DNA from: Castellaniella sp. S9
GTDB lineage: Bacteria > Pseudomonadota > Gammaproteobacteria > Burkholderiales > Burkholderiaceae_B
DNA: 64,000 nt
Direction: 5' to 3'
Assembly: GCF_027257175.1 (NCBI RefSeq)
Contig: NZ_JAPFGD010000002.1
Location: 62,001 to 126,000, forward strand
The notes beneath the pieces are model-generated. The model did no database searches. It had not been told where the DNA came from and worked only from the letters and a program-made list of their open reading frames with translations. Positions 41,758-50,856 of the stretch are shown piece by piece. Every line of letters starts with the position of its first letter. The first letter of the stretch is position 1. A program made the translations under genes and the position numbers.

Positions 41758-43581
41758 CTACCACTCGCCGACGCCTGCTGCTTGCATACGTACTTCGAGT
41801 TCATCTAGAAAGGGCGAGCGTCCAAAACGCATGGGGCCATAGCGACCTTCCACAAATCCAGAGTAAAGCATATGTACTTCGTCACGGGCCCGCGTTAAAC
41901 CGACGTAAAAGAGCCGCCGGCTCTCTCGCAACTTCTCTGGTGACTCGTTGCGCCAAGGCAAACTACCGAGATCTAGACCGATCATGATTACAACGTCGTA
42001 CTCGCAACCCTTGGCGGAATGAAGAGTTAGCAGATTCACATGGTCGGGCGATCCATCACGGCCACCGAAACTTACGATATCGAGTGCTGCCAAGGCTCCT
42101 CCAGTGGCGAGAGCAGCTGACATGCGCTCTATTTGCTCACCCTGATCGGCCAGTGCCGGCTCGCTATCCAGCAATTGATTGACAATGCCAGACCGTAAAT
42201 CGCCAACAAAGTCTCTGGCTGGACGCTCTTCGGCTCGTAGCGACCATAACAGCGCGGTAAGAGCCTGCCCTTCGTGCCTTGCCTGCCTATCATTAAGACG
42301 AGTACGGTGAAAAGCTAGCCAGCGATCAATGAGTCCACGCAACTGCGGGCGCCCGAGGCGCCATCCCCCTGCACACCATGCCGCGCAATCTTCGATCCAA
42401 CTTGTCAGAGCGACCTTCCGATAGGGGGCCGCTGTATCAACGCGAACATAATCAAAGCCACCAGCTGCTACCGCTTCGGCCACGATATTCCCTCCGCGGT
42501 AATCTTTGTAAAGGATGGCAATGTCGCCAAGGGTGCGGCCGGGCTTTGCGGCCAAGGCGGCCGGAATGATTTCAGCAACGGCATGCTCTGCTTGTCCTGC
42601 AAGTCCGTTATCGCACAGCACGAACTGGATCATCGCCCGCCGGTCTGGATCACTAGCCTGATATCCTCGCACTTCGCCAAGTGCCATTTCCGATGCGTTC
42701 ACGATTTCCGATGCGGAGCGGTAGTTGAGCTGTAGCCGTACACATTGAACGTCGTCCCGATTGGTCAATTCTGTGAGCAAGGCGCCATCTGCTCCGGTGA
42801 AACCATAGATAGACTGATCTGCGTCGCCAACAGCGAATAGCCGGACTCCGCCATCGAACGCAAGGCGTTTGACGATGCGATGTAGTGCAACGCCGAGATC
42901 TTGGTACTCGTCAACCGCCAGCACAGGGAATTTTGCTTGCACCAGCGGGAGTACCCAGTCATGCTCAACGATAAGGCGTTGCCCGAACACCACCATATCG
43001 TCGTAATCGATCAATCCTTCGCGACGCAGTACGGCCTCATAGGCTTCCGCCCATGCCGCCAACTCCTCTTCGCTTCGCCAGGCGACGCTGGCCCGATTGA
43101 GTACTGAACGGCGGTGCCTCCCTAGGTCGATAGTTTTGTATGGATGTCTGGCACCAAACAATCCATCACCAACCTGCTTGAGCAATCGGTCACTTTGATG
43201 CTGAGTAGCGACGGATAGTGGGTAATTGATGGGCAGATCGGCCAGCCTCCCATAGGGCGTCAGGAGATGTCGTAGGCAGAATCCATGTACTGTGCCGATG
43301 AATAAATTTGAAGCTTCGCGAAGTCCCAGCCCTTCGAGTCGCCGGGTAAGTTCCCGGGCGCACTCTTGACTGTATGTGATGCATGCGGCGCCGCGAGGTG
43401 CCTGGACATCCTCTGCCAGGATACGCGCCAATTTCAGAACTAGGGTCTTGGTTTTGCCGCTACCTGGACCAGCGAGCACCACGCAGTGATCTGTCGAATC
43501 GTATGCAGCCAGTTGACCTGGGTTATTAGCCAGGTCTGCGGCGCCGGCTAGGTAAGCCGAGCTGATGTTACGCGACGGCAT
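41758..43581 (-). CDS. UvrD/Rep-family helicase (GajB-like)
   Basis: Superfamily 1 helicase of 607 aa with Walker A 'AGPGSGKT' (37-44), motif II 'VLAVDEYQDLG', motif III 'AVGDADQSIYGF', motif V 'LTLHSAKGCEYDVV' and motif VI 'RRLFYVGLTRARDEV'. It overlaps the end of the OLD-nuclease gene by 14 bases, so the two are coupled. An OLD/TOPRIM ATPase plus UvrD-like helicase is the make-up of the Gabija anti-phage system (GajA-GajB). The protein is longer than B. cereus GajB (about 490 aa). ATG 43581 is preferred over an upstream in-frame start inside the nuclease gene. Confidence 0.85.
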   Translation of the reverse strand: MPSRNISSAYLAGAADLANNPGQLAAYDSTDHCVVLAGPGSGKTKTLVLKLARILAEDVQAPRGAACITYSQECARELTRRLEGLGLREASNLFIGTVHGFCLRHLLTPYGRLADLPINYPLSVATQHQSDRLLKQVGDGLFGARHPYKTIDLGRHRRSVLNRASVAWRSEEELAAWAEAYEAVLRREGLIDYDDMVVFGQRLIVEHDWVLPLVQAKFPVLAVDEYQDLGVALHRIVKRLAFDGGVRLFAVGDADQSIYGFTGADGALLTELTNRDDVQCVRLQLNYRSASEIVNASEMALGEVRGYQASDPDRRAMIQFVLCDNGLAGQAEHAVAEIIPAALAAKPGRTLGDIAILYKDYRGGNIVAEAVAAGGFDYVRVDTAAPYRKVALTSWIEDCAAWCAGGWRLGRPQLRGLIDRWLAFHRTRLNDRQARHEGQALTALLWSLRAEERPARDFVGDLRSGIVNQLLDSEPALADQGEQIERMSAALATGGALAALDIVSFGGRDGSPDHVNLLTLHSAKGCEYDVVIMIGLDLGSLPWRNESPEKLRESRRLFYVGLTRARDEVHMLYSGFVEGRYGPMRFGRSPFLDELEVRMQAAGVGEW

Positions 43582-45349
43582 CGCGGATGTACTCAAGTGC
43601 AGACCGAATGTAATCCGGACAGTTATCGTCAGATACTGATGGAGCAAGCGCCTGTGCGAACCGTCCTTTGCCTATTCGCTCGATCAAAGCGATGAGCCTG
43701 TTCTCGTCCAGCGTCTCGGGATCGTCAACCCAGTCTTGAAGGGCTTCGCGTGTCTGTGCTTTGATACTCAACTCCTGCTCAATGACCTCTTGCATCGCTT
43801 CGGCGAGGCCTTCGGTAAACAATTCTGGCTCAAGCGTGTTTTCGTTAGTGAAATAGCCAAAGTGCTCCGCACGTGTGATGACTGCATCGGCATCCATGTT
43901 CCGATAGTTAACATCTTCTTCAACTAAGCTAAGCAGTTTGATCAAGCGGTTCATAACAAGTGGAGGTCTTTCACCGTTGGGATCGCGGTCCGTTAGAATA
44001 ACGTGTGGGATAGCGAGTCCTTGTGGACCCAACAGCTTCACATATGGTGTGAAATTTGTTCCACCAACCGAACATACAGTGATGCCTAGAAGGTCTAATG
44101 GCATCCCAAGTGCCTCTGCATATGCTGGAATCAGAAAGCGCTCTGCATCGCCCTCGACTAGGATAACTCCGCGAGCAAAGAAGATTTCTCCGCGCGTTAC
44201 GTCTATATAGCGCTGCAAATCATTCTCATCACGTTGCGTGAAAGGAGTAGATGCTGTGGAAACCGCGACCGTCTTACCTTCGGTTATGTCATGCCGCAAC
44301 AGAACGAGGGAACGGATGGGCGTCACGCTCGCGATGTGCGGGGAATGAGTGGTCAGGATTGTGGTCAGGGGTGGTTCGTCTTCACCCACCTCGCCGGTAC
44401 CAAGGAAATAGCGGTAGACCAACCGCTGTACATGCGGATGAAGATGCGCTTCAGGCTCTTCAACGACAAAAAATGTATGGTCGCGCTCTCCGTCGGTGAC
44501 CAATCGGTCGAGTTCCAGGCTCTTAAGCGCAAGAAAGATTAAATTAGCAGTTCCCAGACTTGCATCGCCAATGCCACGCATACTATTGTCGATCAACAGT
44601 CGCAAACTGCGTAGCAGTGCATCCACCCGGGTAGGTGCCAGCCCAAGCGAAAGAGGAACCGCATGCTGCTCACCAGCGAGAGCTATTAGCCGTGCGCTGA
44701 TCAGCTCCGCAGTACTGATGACCGCTTCGTGGCTAACCAATTCCTGCTGAGCGTCGTCGATTTGCGCCTGGAATTCATTACGTGCATCTTCGTCCAATGA
44801 AGCAGCTAAGTCTTCAATGATGGGCCGTAGCGGCGAGTTGCGCCAACTTGCTAGATCCTTCTCAGCATCCCGCAGTGCACCTTGAACATCCAACGGAAGC
44901 ATGCGCCGCATCGACCCACCTATTGCCATATCCGGGTCATTACCTCCGAAGATCACATATTCATAATCTGTGAGCGACTCAGCGTCTCGGCCCAGGCCAG
45001 GCTTGGGCTGATAGCGATAAGTGAGCCGTGCCACCATTGACGGCCCTGGATCGATAATGCAGTCGTTGAGATGCGCCATTAACCGAGGGTCGTCAGTGAA
45101 GTCCGTCAAATCCACCGAAATTTCAATGGCTTCGCCGATTTTCGCTTCGGCCAGCCCATCCCAGAAATGTTCCAGCCCCAATTGTCTATCCCGTTCGGAT
45201 AAACCCGGGTCAAGAATCAACTGCAGACCGCGAATGAAATTGCTCTTTCCTACCTTGTTCTCTCCAACAATAACAATACTTTCACCCGTCTCTATATCTA
45301 CTTCAGAGAAATTAGCAAAATTACTTATTCTTATTCGCGAGATTCGCAT
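43568..45349 (-). CDS. OLD-family ATPase/TOPRIM nuclease (GajA-like)
   Basis: Overcoming-lysogenization-defect family protein, 593 aa. The ATPase has Walker A 'GENKVGKS' (29-36) and Walker B 'FFVVEEPEAHLHPH', and is split by a long helical insert. The C-terminal TOPRIM nuclease has 'VILVEGDAERFLIPAYAEAL' and 'LTDRDPNG', which carry the metal-binding Glu and Asp residues. Length and partner match GajA of Gabija, in which GajA nicks phage DNA when nucleotides are depleted. It starts at ATG 45349, divergent from the pilL gene. Confidence 0.88.
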   Translation of the reverse strand: MRISRIRISNFANFSEVDIETGESIVIVGENKVGKSNFIRGLQLILDPGLSERDRQLGLEHFWDGLAEAKIGEAIEISVDLTDFTDDPRLMAHLNDCIIDPGPSMVARLTYRYQPKPGLGRDAESLTDYEYVIFGGNDPDMAIGGSMRRMLPLDVQGALRDAEKDLASWRNSPLRPIIEDLAASLDEDARNEFQAQIDDAQQELVSHEAVISTAELISARLIALAGEQHAVPLSLGLAPTRVDALLRSLRLLIDNSMRGIGDASLGTANLIFLALKSLELDRLVTDGERDHTFFVVEEPEAHLHPHVQRLVYRYFLGTGEVGEDEPPLTTILTTHSPHIASVTPIRSLVLLRHDITEGKTVAVSTASTPFTQRDENDLQRYIDVTRGEIFFARGVILVEGDAERFLIPAYAEALGMPLDLLGITVCSVGGTNFTPYVKLLGPQGLAIPHVILTDRDPNGERPPLVMNRLIKLLSLVEEDVNYRNMDADAVITRAEHFGYFTNENTLEPELFTEGLAEAMQEVIEQELSIKAQTREALQDWVDDPETLDENRLIALIERIGKGRFAQALAPSVSDDNCPDYIRSALEYIRDAVA

Positions 45350-45380
45350 TGTGTCCTCATTGTTAGCATATGGTTAATCT

Positions 45381-45547
45381 TGACCGCGGACACTGACCCA
45401 CTGTTGTGCAAGGTCCTTCCCAAGCAATACATATCCCGATTGGCTGACGGGTAATGTAACAATTATATGGTTTTCTTACATAATTACTATCAAATAACTA
45501 TATTCGAGAAAGCGGTCACCTCTTAGTTCGTATTCTTGGCTGACCGC
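45381..45547. promoter_or_regulatory. TGACCGC repeats between gajA-like and pilL-like genes
   Basis: The 248-base divergent intergenic region is AT-rich in its middle. It holds TGACCGC at 45381-45387 and 45541-45547 and the inverted GCGGTCA at 45512-45518. This may be a binding site for a regulator of the transfer operon that begins at 45598; no regulator is assigned. Confidence 0.3.
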
Positions 45548-45597
45548 GCAACGACTTCGGACGAAGGTATCGGCTTATTGCAACAGAGAGCCGAGCC

Positions 45598-46176
45598 ATG
45601 TCAGCCATCTTTCCCCTCCAGCATCTTGCTGGTAGCTGCGTGCTGATCGCCGCCGCACTGTTAAGCGGTTGTGCGACTACCACTGCACCGTCAGTAGCCC
45701 CCACTCCTGAAGAGCTTTCTTCCGTGCCCGAGCCCGCACAAGCGGAGTACCTGCCGGTGGTTCGCTATGGTCGCTACACCTTGGTTGAGCTTGCGCCTAC
45801 GGCGGCGCAGCGTGACCTGCTGCTGCAGATCGTCGATGTATCCATGCCTGAGGATGTACATGCCTCGGTGGGCGATGGTCTGCGCCATGTCCTGAAGCGC
45901 AGCGGTTATCAGCTTTGTGAAAGTGGCTCAGTGACCACCGAACTCTATGCGCTGCCTCTACCGTTGGCACATTTGCATTTAGGGCCAATGACCTTGCGTG
46001 ATGCGCTGGTGATATTGGCAGGTTCCGCCTGGGACCTGCAAATCGACGACATGACACGGCAAATCTGCTTTGTTCGATCCAACCCCAGTGAGATCAAGCT
46101 GGAGCCAGCCAGTGACATCCCTGTCAGTGAACCGGTACTGACCTTTCCCGTCATGGTGACAGGAGTCCGTTCATGA
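45598..46176 (+). CDS. PilL-like lipoprotein, PFGI-1-type ICE
   Basis: First gene of the transfer block, 192 aa. Signal peptide with lipobox 'AALLSGC' (Cys about 25), then a Pro/Glu-rich linker and a domain ('GDGLRHVLKRSGYQL', 'MTLRDALVILAGSAWDLQID') like the secretin-associated N-terminal region of PilL in type IV pili of this ICE family. An outer-membrane role is expected. The rest of the pil gene set is not present here. The stop overlaps the next ATG (ATGA). Confidence 0.85.
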   Translation: MSAIFPLQHLAGSCVLIAAALLSGCATTTAPSVAPTPEELSSVPEPAQAEYLPVVRYGRYTLVELAPTAAQRDLLLQIVDVSMPEDVHASVGDGLRHVLKRSGYQLCESGSVTTELYALPLPLAHLHLGPMTLRDALVILAGSAWDLQIDDMTRQICFVRSNPSEIKLEPASDIPVSEPVLTFPVMVTGVRS

Positions 46177-46823
46177 ACGGCGCGCAAAGAAACTCACGCG
46201 GCACGGTCACCGTAGGCTTGCAGATTCTACTTTGGGTCTGGTTGGTCGTGCTCAGCATACTGGTCGGAACTGGGTATCGGACCATGGCAGGCCTCGCTGA
46301 TCGGGCACATGTCGATTCGAGCCTGCGGCAGGTTCAGGTGCTTCAGGCGCGGATCGCTGAATTGGCTGACAGCGTGCAAATGCTCCAAGCCCAGCCCGAA
46401 TCCGCCACAGTCGCCGTACTGCATGAGATGCGCCAACGCCTGGAGACACGTCTTACCCGAATGGAGCAGGCGCTGGCTGACCGCTCCGCCGCAGAAGAAC
46501 TACAGGCACTACGTATCGAAGTCGAGCAGATGAAAACACACTCGCAATCTACTCCGACAGTGCCGCCACCACAAACCAAACCCGTCACGCCTGTGGCTGC
46601 GACTGTGAAGCAATCCCCGTTTCCATTTCGTGTCGTGGGCTCAGAAATGCGCGCCGGGCAGCGTAGCGTGTCTGTCGCGCCTGTAAAGGACGAACTGACG
46701 GCAGACAAGATTCAGGTGGTACTAGCCGGCGAGACGGTGGGGCAGTGGCGACTGCAAGCCATTGAGGCGACCACCGCCGTGTTCCAAAACGGTAAACAGA
46801 CACGCCGTCTGGTCATCCCTTGA
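46173..46823 (+). CDS. ICE transfer-block membrane protein (unknown family)
   Basis: A 216-residue bitopic protein: membrane helix at about 15-38 ('LQILLWVWLVVLSILVG'), a long coiled coil at about 45-125, a Pro/Thr linker and a small C-terminal domain ('RVVGSEMRAGQRSVSVAP', 'VVLAGETVGQWRLQAI'). Position between pilL and the TIGR03759 gene is conserved in PFGI-1-type elements. The layout fits a periplasm-facing scaffold. ATG overlaps the pilL stop. Confidence 0.75.
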   Translation: MNGAQRNSRGTVTVGLQILLWVWLVVLSILVGTGYRTMAGLADRAHVDSSLRQVQVLQARIAELADSVQMLQAQPESATVAVLHEMRQRLETRLTRMEQALADRSAAEELQALRIEVEQMKTHSQSTPTVPPPQTKPVTPVAATVKQSPFPFRVVGSEMRAGQRSVSVAPVKDELTADKIQVVLAGETVGQWRLQAIEATTAVFQNGKQTRRLVIP

Positions 46824-46837
46824 TCCGGAGCCAAGCC

Positions 46838-47566
46838 ATGAAATTACAGATCACCTTGGCGCTTGCCTTGTTCGCAGGGTTGCCCCCGTGGGTGTCGGCA
46901 CAACCCGCATCCCAACAGACCTCCATCAACCAGCCATCACGCACAGGTCAAAGTCAGGTCGAACAAAGCCGCGACGAACGCCTGGCACGGGACTGGGGGC
47001 TGGGCGCAGAGGAGTGGACACGCTATGAGGAACTGATGGACGGCCCGCTGGGGATCTATTCGCCTAACCTTGATCCGCTTTCAGCCCTGGGTGTTGAATC
47101 CCGCTCGGATGAAGAGCGGCGCCGCTATGCCGAACTGCAGGTACAGGCTGAAGCACGCCGCGTCGAGAAACTGCTGGCCTACCAGCGCGCCTACGATGAC
47201 GCCTGGCAGCGGCTGCACCCCGGCTTGCAGCGGGTGAATCTTCCTGAGGCGACGTCTGGCGGCATGTCGATCGCTGGCAGCGGACGTACGGCGATTTTCG
47301 TGAAGGACGAGTGCGCAACCTGCGGTGTGCTTGTGCAGCGTTTGCAAGCGGCGGGCACTGAGTTTGACCTTTACATGGTCGGTAGCCGTCAGGATGATGC
47401 TCGTATCCGTGATTTGGCCAAACGCATGCAGATCGACCCGACCAGGGTACGCAGCGGCACCATCACGCTCAATCATGATGGTGGGCGTTGGCTGTCGCTC
47501 GGTCTGGCCGGCGAGCTGCCTGCTGTTGTGCGTCAGGTGAACGGGCAATGGCAGCGACAGCCGTAA
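46838..47566 (+). CDS. TIGR03759 family integrating conjugative element protein
   Basis: Conserved ICE transfer protein of 242 aa, exported (signal peptide to about 'VSAQ', residue 22). The N-terminal region has 'RDWGLGAEEWTRYEELMDGP' with 'LGIYSPNLDPLSALG', diagnostic for the family. The C-terminal half has 'FVKDECATCGVLVQRLQ' with a CxxC and a thioredoxin-like layout. It may help disulfide formation or assembly of the transfer channel. ATG 46838 follows CCGGAG. Confidence 0.9.
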   Translation: MKLQITLALALFAGLPPWVSAQPASQQTSINQPSRTGQSQVEQSRDERLARDWGLGAEEWTRYEELMDGPLGIYSPNLDPLSALGVESRSDEERRRYAELQVQAEARRVEKLLAYQRAYDDAWQRLHPGLQRVNLPEATSGGMSIAGSGRTAIFVKDECATCGVLVQRLQAAGTEFDLYMVGSRQDDARIRDLAKRMQIDPTRVRSGTITLNHDGGRWLSLGLAGELPAVVRQVNGQWQRQP

Positions 47567-48138
47567 GCTCGGTGCAGCCCCTGTGGGTCCTTCTGTTGGC
47601 GGCTGGTCTGTTCATCAGCAGTGGGCATGCTCAGGAAATTCCCCCTCCCGCCTATCAGTTGGCAGCCCAGCGAGCGGGCATTCCCTCGACGGTGCTCTTT
47701 GCCGTGGCCCTGCAAGAAAGCGGCATCCGCCGCGACAACCGCCTCATCCCTTGGCCCTGGTCGCTGAATGTGGCAGGGCAGTCGCACCGCTATGCCACGC
47801 GTGCCCAGGCTTGCACCGGTTTGCTTCAGGCGCTGCGTGAAACGAGGCCTACTCGCGTTGATGTGGGCCTCGCACAAGTCAACCTGGGCTATCAGAAACA
47901 CCGCTACAGCCGCCCGTGTGATCTGCTCGACCCTTACGCTAACTTGGCAATCGCTGCCGCCATCCTGCTTGAACAGTACAAGCCAGGCGAAGATTGGCTG
48001 TCGGCGATGGGCCGCTATCACCGTCCGGCGGGCGGGGAGCCGGCGGCACGTTATCGGCGCAGTGTTTCCCGGCACCTGAATCGTGTGCAAGGTTCGTCCG
48101 GCGCGTCACGCACCACCCATCAGGAGACTTCACCATGA
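47548..48138 (+). CDS. Lytic transglycosylase (VirB1-like), ICE transfer block
   Basis: Periplasmic murein lytic transglycosylase that would open the cell wall for the mating apparatus. The 196-residue product has a signal peptide ending near 'GHAQ' and the SLT domain with catalytic Glu in 'VALQESGIRRDN' and 'VDVGLAQVNLGYQKHRY'. It overlaps the TIGR03759 gene by 19 bases and the next gene by four (ATGA), so the three are translationally coupled. Confidence 0.9.
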   Translation: MAATAVSSVQPLWVLLLAAGLFISSGHAQEIPPPAYQLAAQRAGIPSTVLFAVALQESGIRRDNRLIPWPWSLNVAGQSHRYATRAQACTGLLQALRETRPTRVDVGLAQVNLGYQKHRYSRPCDLLDPYANLAIAAAILLEQYKPGEDWLSAMGRYHRPAGGEPAARYRRSVSRHLNRVQGSSGASRTTHQETSP

Positions 48139-48677
48139 AACCCTTTTCCCTAGCCGTGCTCGGCTTGTCTGCCCTGATCGCCGCCACACCGTTGTCTGCT
48201 TTGCAAGCGGCAGAACCGCTGATTGTGGTGGACGATCACGGCGGCGTGTCGGCGTTACCGTATTACGAAGCGCTCAACCTGCAGCCGCGAACCGGTGCCG
48301 TACAACGTCCACCCATTCCCATCCCTCAGATTCCGCCTTCAATGGACGCAGAGGCGCAGATGCTGCCTGTACGCAGCGCGAAGCTCACGCCGGGCGCGGT
48401 CGCGCGTCGGGTTATTGAGGCTGCGGGCCTACAACCGTTCTTTCTGATCGGAGATGATGAAGTCTCCCAGGCCTGGCTGCGCCGCCATGCAGTAAGTTTG
48501 CGCGAGCGCAGCGCGGCCGGTTTAGTGGTCAACGTCGAGACGGCGCAGGGGCTGGAACGCTTGCGGGCGCTGGCTCCCGGCCTGCAGCTTTGGCCCGTAT
48601 CGGCGGACGATCTTGCAGACCGGCTGGGTCTGCGCCACTACCCCGCCTTGATTACGGCCACTGGCATCGAGCAATGA
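48135..48677 (+). CDS. PFL_4695 family integrating conjugative element protein
   Basis: Conserved ICE transfer protein of 180 aa (TIGR03765 family), exported: signal peptide to about residue 25 ('LSALQAAEP'). Family features are 'IVVDDHGGVSALPYYEALNL', 'KLTPGAVARRVIEAAGLQPF' and the C-terminal 'RLGLRHYPALIT'. The last resembles the TrbC/TraW-type thioredoxin-like fold. It directly precedes the coupling protein gene and follows the transglycosylase with a four-base overlap. Confidence 0.9.
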   Translation: MKPFSLAVLGLSALIAATPLSALQAAEPLIVVDDHGGVSALPYYEALNLQPRTGAVQRPPIPIPQIPPSMDAEAQMLPVRSAKLTPGAVARRVIEAAGLQPFFLIGDDEVSQAWLRRHAVSLRERSAAGLVVNVETAQGLERLRALAPGLQLWPVSADDLADRLGLRHYPALITATGIEQ

Positions 48678-48681
48678 CGAT

Positions 48682-50856
48682 ATGGCGCAGACCCAGCCGG
48701 TTGAGGTATTGCTGCGCCCCGCCGTGGAGCTTTACACCGTGGCGGTGTGTGCCGGCGCCGCGATTCTGTGCGTGGTGGCCCCGTGGTCGCTCGCGTTGAA
48801 CCCCAGTCTGGGGATCGGTAGCGCCTTAGCGTTTTCTGTCTTTGGCGCGATCCGTTTTCGACAGGCCCAGGCCATCCTGCGCTACCGCCGCAACATTCGC
48901 CGTCTGCCGCGTTATGTGATGACTAGCCGCGAGGTGCCAGTCAGCCAGCAGCGGCTGTTTATCGGCAAGGGCTTTTTGTGGGAACAGAAGCATACGCATC
49001 GGCTGACGCAGACGTACCGGCCTGATTTTCGCCGCTATGTCGAGCCGACTTCGGCTTATCGATTGGCGCGGCGCTTGGAAGAACGTTTGGAGTTCGCGCC
49101 ATTTCCCTTATCTCATTTGGCGCAGCTTACGGCATGGGATGTGCCATTGAATCTAGTGCGCCCACTGCCGCCGGTCGGCGGTTTGCCCCGTCTGCACGGC
49201 ATCGAACCGCATGAGGTTGATGTCAGTTTGCCGTTAGGGGAGCGCGTCGGCCATTCGTTGGTGCTGGGCACCACACGGGTGGGTAAAACGCGGCTGGCCG
49301 AGCTTTTCATCACCCAGGACATCCGCCGCAAGAACAGTGCGGGCGAGCATGAAGTCGTCATCGTCTTTGATCCCAAGGGGGATGCGGATCTACTCAAACG
49401 CATGTACGTGGAGGCCAAACGCGTCGGACGCGAAGGCGAGTTCTATGTGTTTCACCTGGGTTGGCCGGACATTTCCGCCCGCTATAACGCCGTGGGCCGG
49501 TTTGGACGGATTTCCGAAGTCGCCACCCGCATTGCTGGCCAGCTCTCGGGCGAGGGCAACTCGGCGGCGTTCCGGGAATTTGCCTGGCGCTTCGTCAATA
49601 TCGTTGCGCGTGCGCTGATCGAACTGGGGCAACGCCCGGATTATTTGTTGATCCAGCGCCACGTGGTCAACATCGACGCGCTGTTCATCGAGTACGCCCA
49701 GCACTATTTCGCCAAGACCGAGCCCAAGGCCTGGGAGGTCATTGTCCAGCTCGAAGCGCGGCTGAACGACAGGAACATTCCCAGGAACATGATCGGGCGC
49801 GAGAAGCGTGTGGTCGCGCTTGAGCAGTACCTGAGCCAGGTGCGCAACTACGACCCGGTATTGGATGGCCTGCGTAGCGCCGTTCGCTACGACAAGACGT
49901 ATTTTGACAAGATCGTTGCCAGTCTGCTGCCGCTGTTAGAAAAATTGACCAGCGGCAAGATCGCGCAGCTACTCGCACCGAACTACTCAGACTTGAACGA
50001 CCCCAGGCCCATCTTCGACTGGATGCAGATTATTCGCAAACGCGCGGTGGTCTATGTGGGCCTGGATGCGCTCTCGGATGCTGAGGTCGCCGCCGCGGTG
50101 GGCAACTCCATGTTCTCTGATCTGGTGTCGGTGGCGGGGCACATCTACAAGTTCGGCATCGACGACGGGCTACCCGGTTCCAATGCGGATCAGAAGGTGC
50201 CGATCAACCTGCACGCCGACGAATTCAACGAACTCATGGGCGATGGGTTCATCCCGATGATCAACAAAGGGGGAGGGGCAGGCATTCAGGTCACCGCCTA
50301 CACCCAGACCCTGTCTGACATCGAAGCGCGTCTTGGCAATCACGCAAAGGCGGGCCAAGTCATTGGCAACTTCAACAATCTATTCATGTTGCGCGTGCGC
50401 GAGACCGCCACGGCCGAGCTGCTGACCAAGCAGTTGCCCAAGGTCGAGGTCTACACCACCACGGTCGTGAGCGGTGCCACCGACAGCTCGGACATTCACG
50501 GTAAAACCGACTTTACCAGCAATACTCAGGACCGCATCAGCATGACCAGTGTGCCGATGATCGAGCCCGCGCATATCGTCCAACTGCCCAAAGGCCAGTG
50601 CTTCGCGTTGATGCAGGGCGGTGCATTGTGGAAAGTTCGTATGCCGTTGCCAGCGCCTGATCCAGACGAGAGCATGCCGCAGGATCTGCAGCAGCTTGCT
50701 CAGTACATGCGCCAGAGCTACACAGAAACGGGGCAGTGGTGGGAAAATCAGGGCATTCCTGGGCTGCAGGAGCAAGCCTTGCCCGATACGCTGCTGGACG
50801 ACGAGAGCTTGAATGCGGCAAGCCGTGATGCCGACCACGATGAGGCGGTATCATGA
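48682..50856 (+). CDS. traD: Type IV conjugative coupling ATPase TraD
   Basis: Inner-membrane coupling protein that links the DNA-relaxase complex to the transfer channel. The 724-residue product has two N-terminal membrane helices (about 15-55), Walker A 'GTTRVGKT' (196-203), Walker B-like 'VVIVFDPKGDADLL', and later 'NLHADEFNELMGDGFIPMIN' and 'GIQVTAYTQTLSDIEAR', as in the PFGI-1 TraD family. Start at ATG 48682, five bases after the previous stop, with a weak ribosome site; translation is likely coupled. It overlaps the TIGR03747 gene by four bases. Confidence 0.94.
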   Translation: MAQTQPVEVLLRPAVELYTVAVCAGAAILCVVAPWSLALNPSLGIGSALAFSVFGAIRFRQAQAILRYRRNIRRLPRYVMTSREVPVSQQRLFIGKGFLWEQKHTHRLTQTYRPDFRRYVEPTSAYRLARRLEERLEFAPFPLSHLAQLTAWDVPLNLVRPLPPVGGLPRLHGIEPHEVDVSLPLGERVGHSLVLGTTRVGKTRLAELFITQDIRRKNSAGEHEVVIVFDPKGDADLLKRMYVEAKRVGREGEFYVFHLGWPDISARYNAVGRFGRISEVATRIAGQLSGEGNSAAFREFAWRFVNIVARALIELGQRPDYLLIQRHVVNIDALFIEYAQHYFAKTEPKAWEVIVQLEARLNDRNIPRNMIGREKRVVALEQYLSQVRNYDPVLDGLRSAVRYDKTYFDKIVASLLPLLEKLTSGKIAQLLAPNYSDLNDPRPIFDWMQIIRKRAVVYVGLDALSDAEVAAAVGNSMFSDLVSVAGHIYKFGIDDGLPGSNADQKVPINLHADEFNELMGDGFIPMINKGGGAGIQVTAYTQTLSDIEARLGNHAKAGQVIGNFNNLFMLRVRETATAELLTKQLPKVEVYTTTVVSGATDSSDIHGKTDFTSNTQDRISMTSVPMIEPAHIVQLPKGQCFALMQGGALWKVRMPLPAPDPDESMPQDLQQLAQYMRQSYTETGQWWENQGIPGLQEQALPDTLLDDESLNAASRDADHDEAVS

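Noticed and set aside
45350-45597. oriT of the ICE
   Set aside because: The region is AT-rich with short repeats, but there is no relaxase gene beside it and no typical nic-site hairpin that I can identify.
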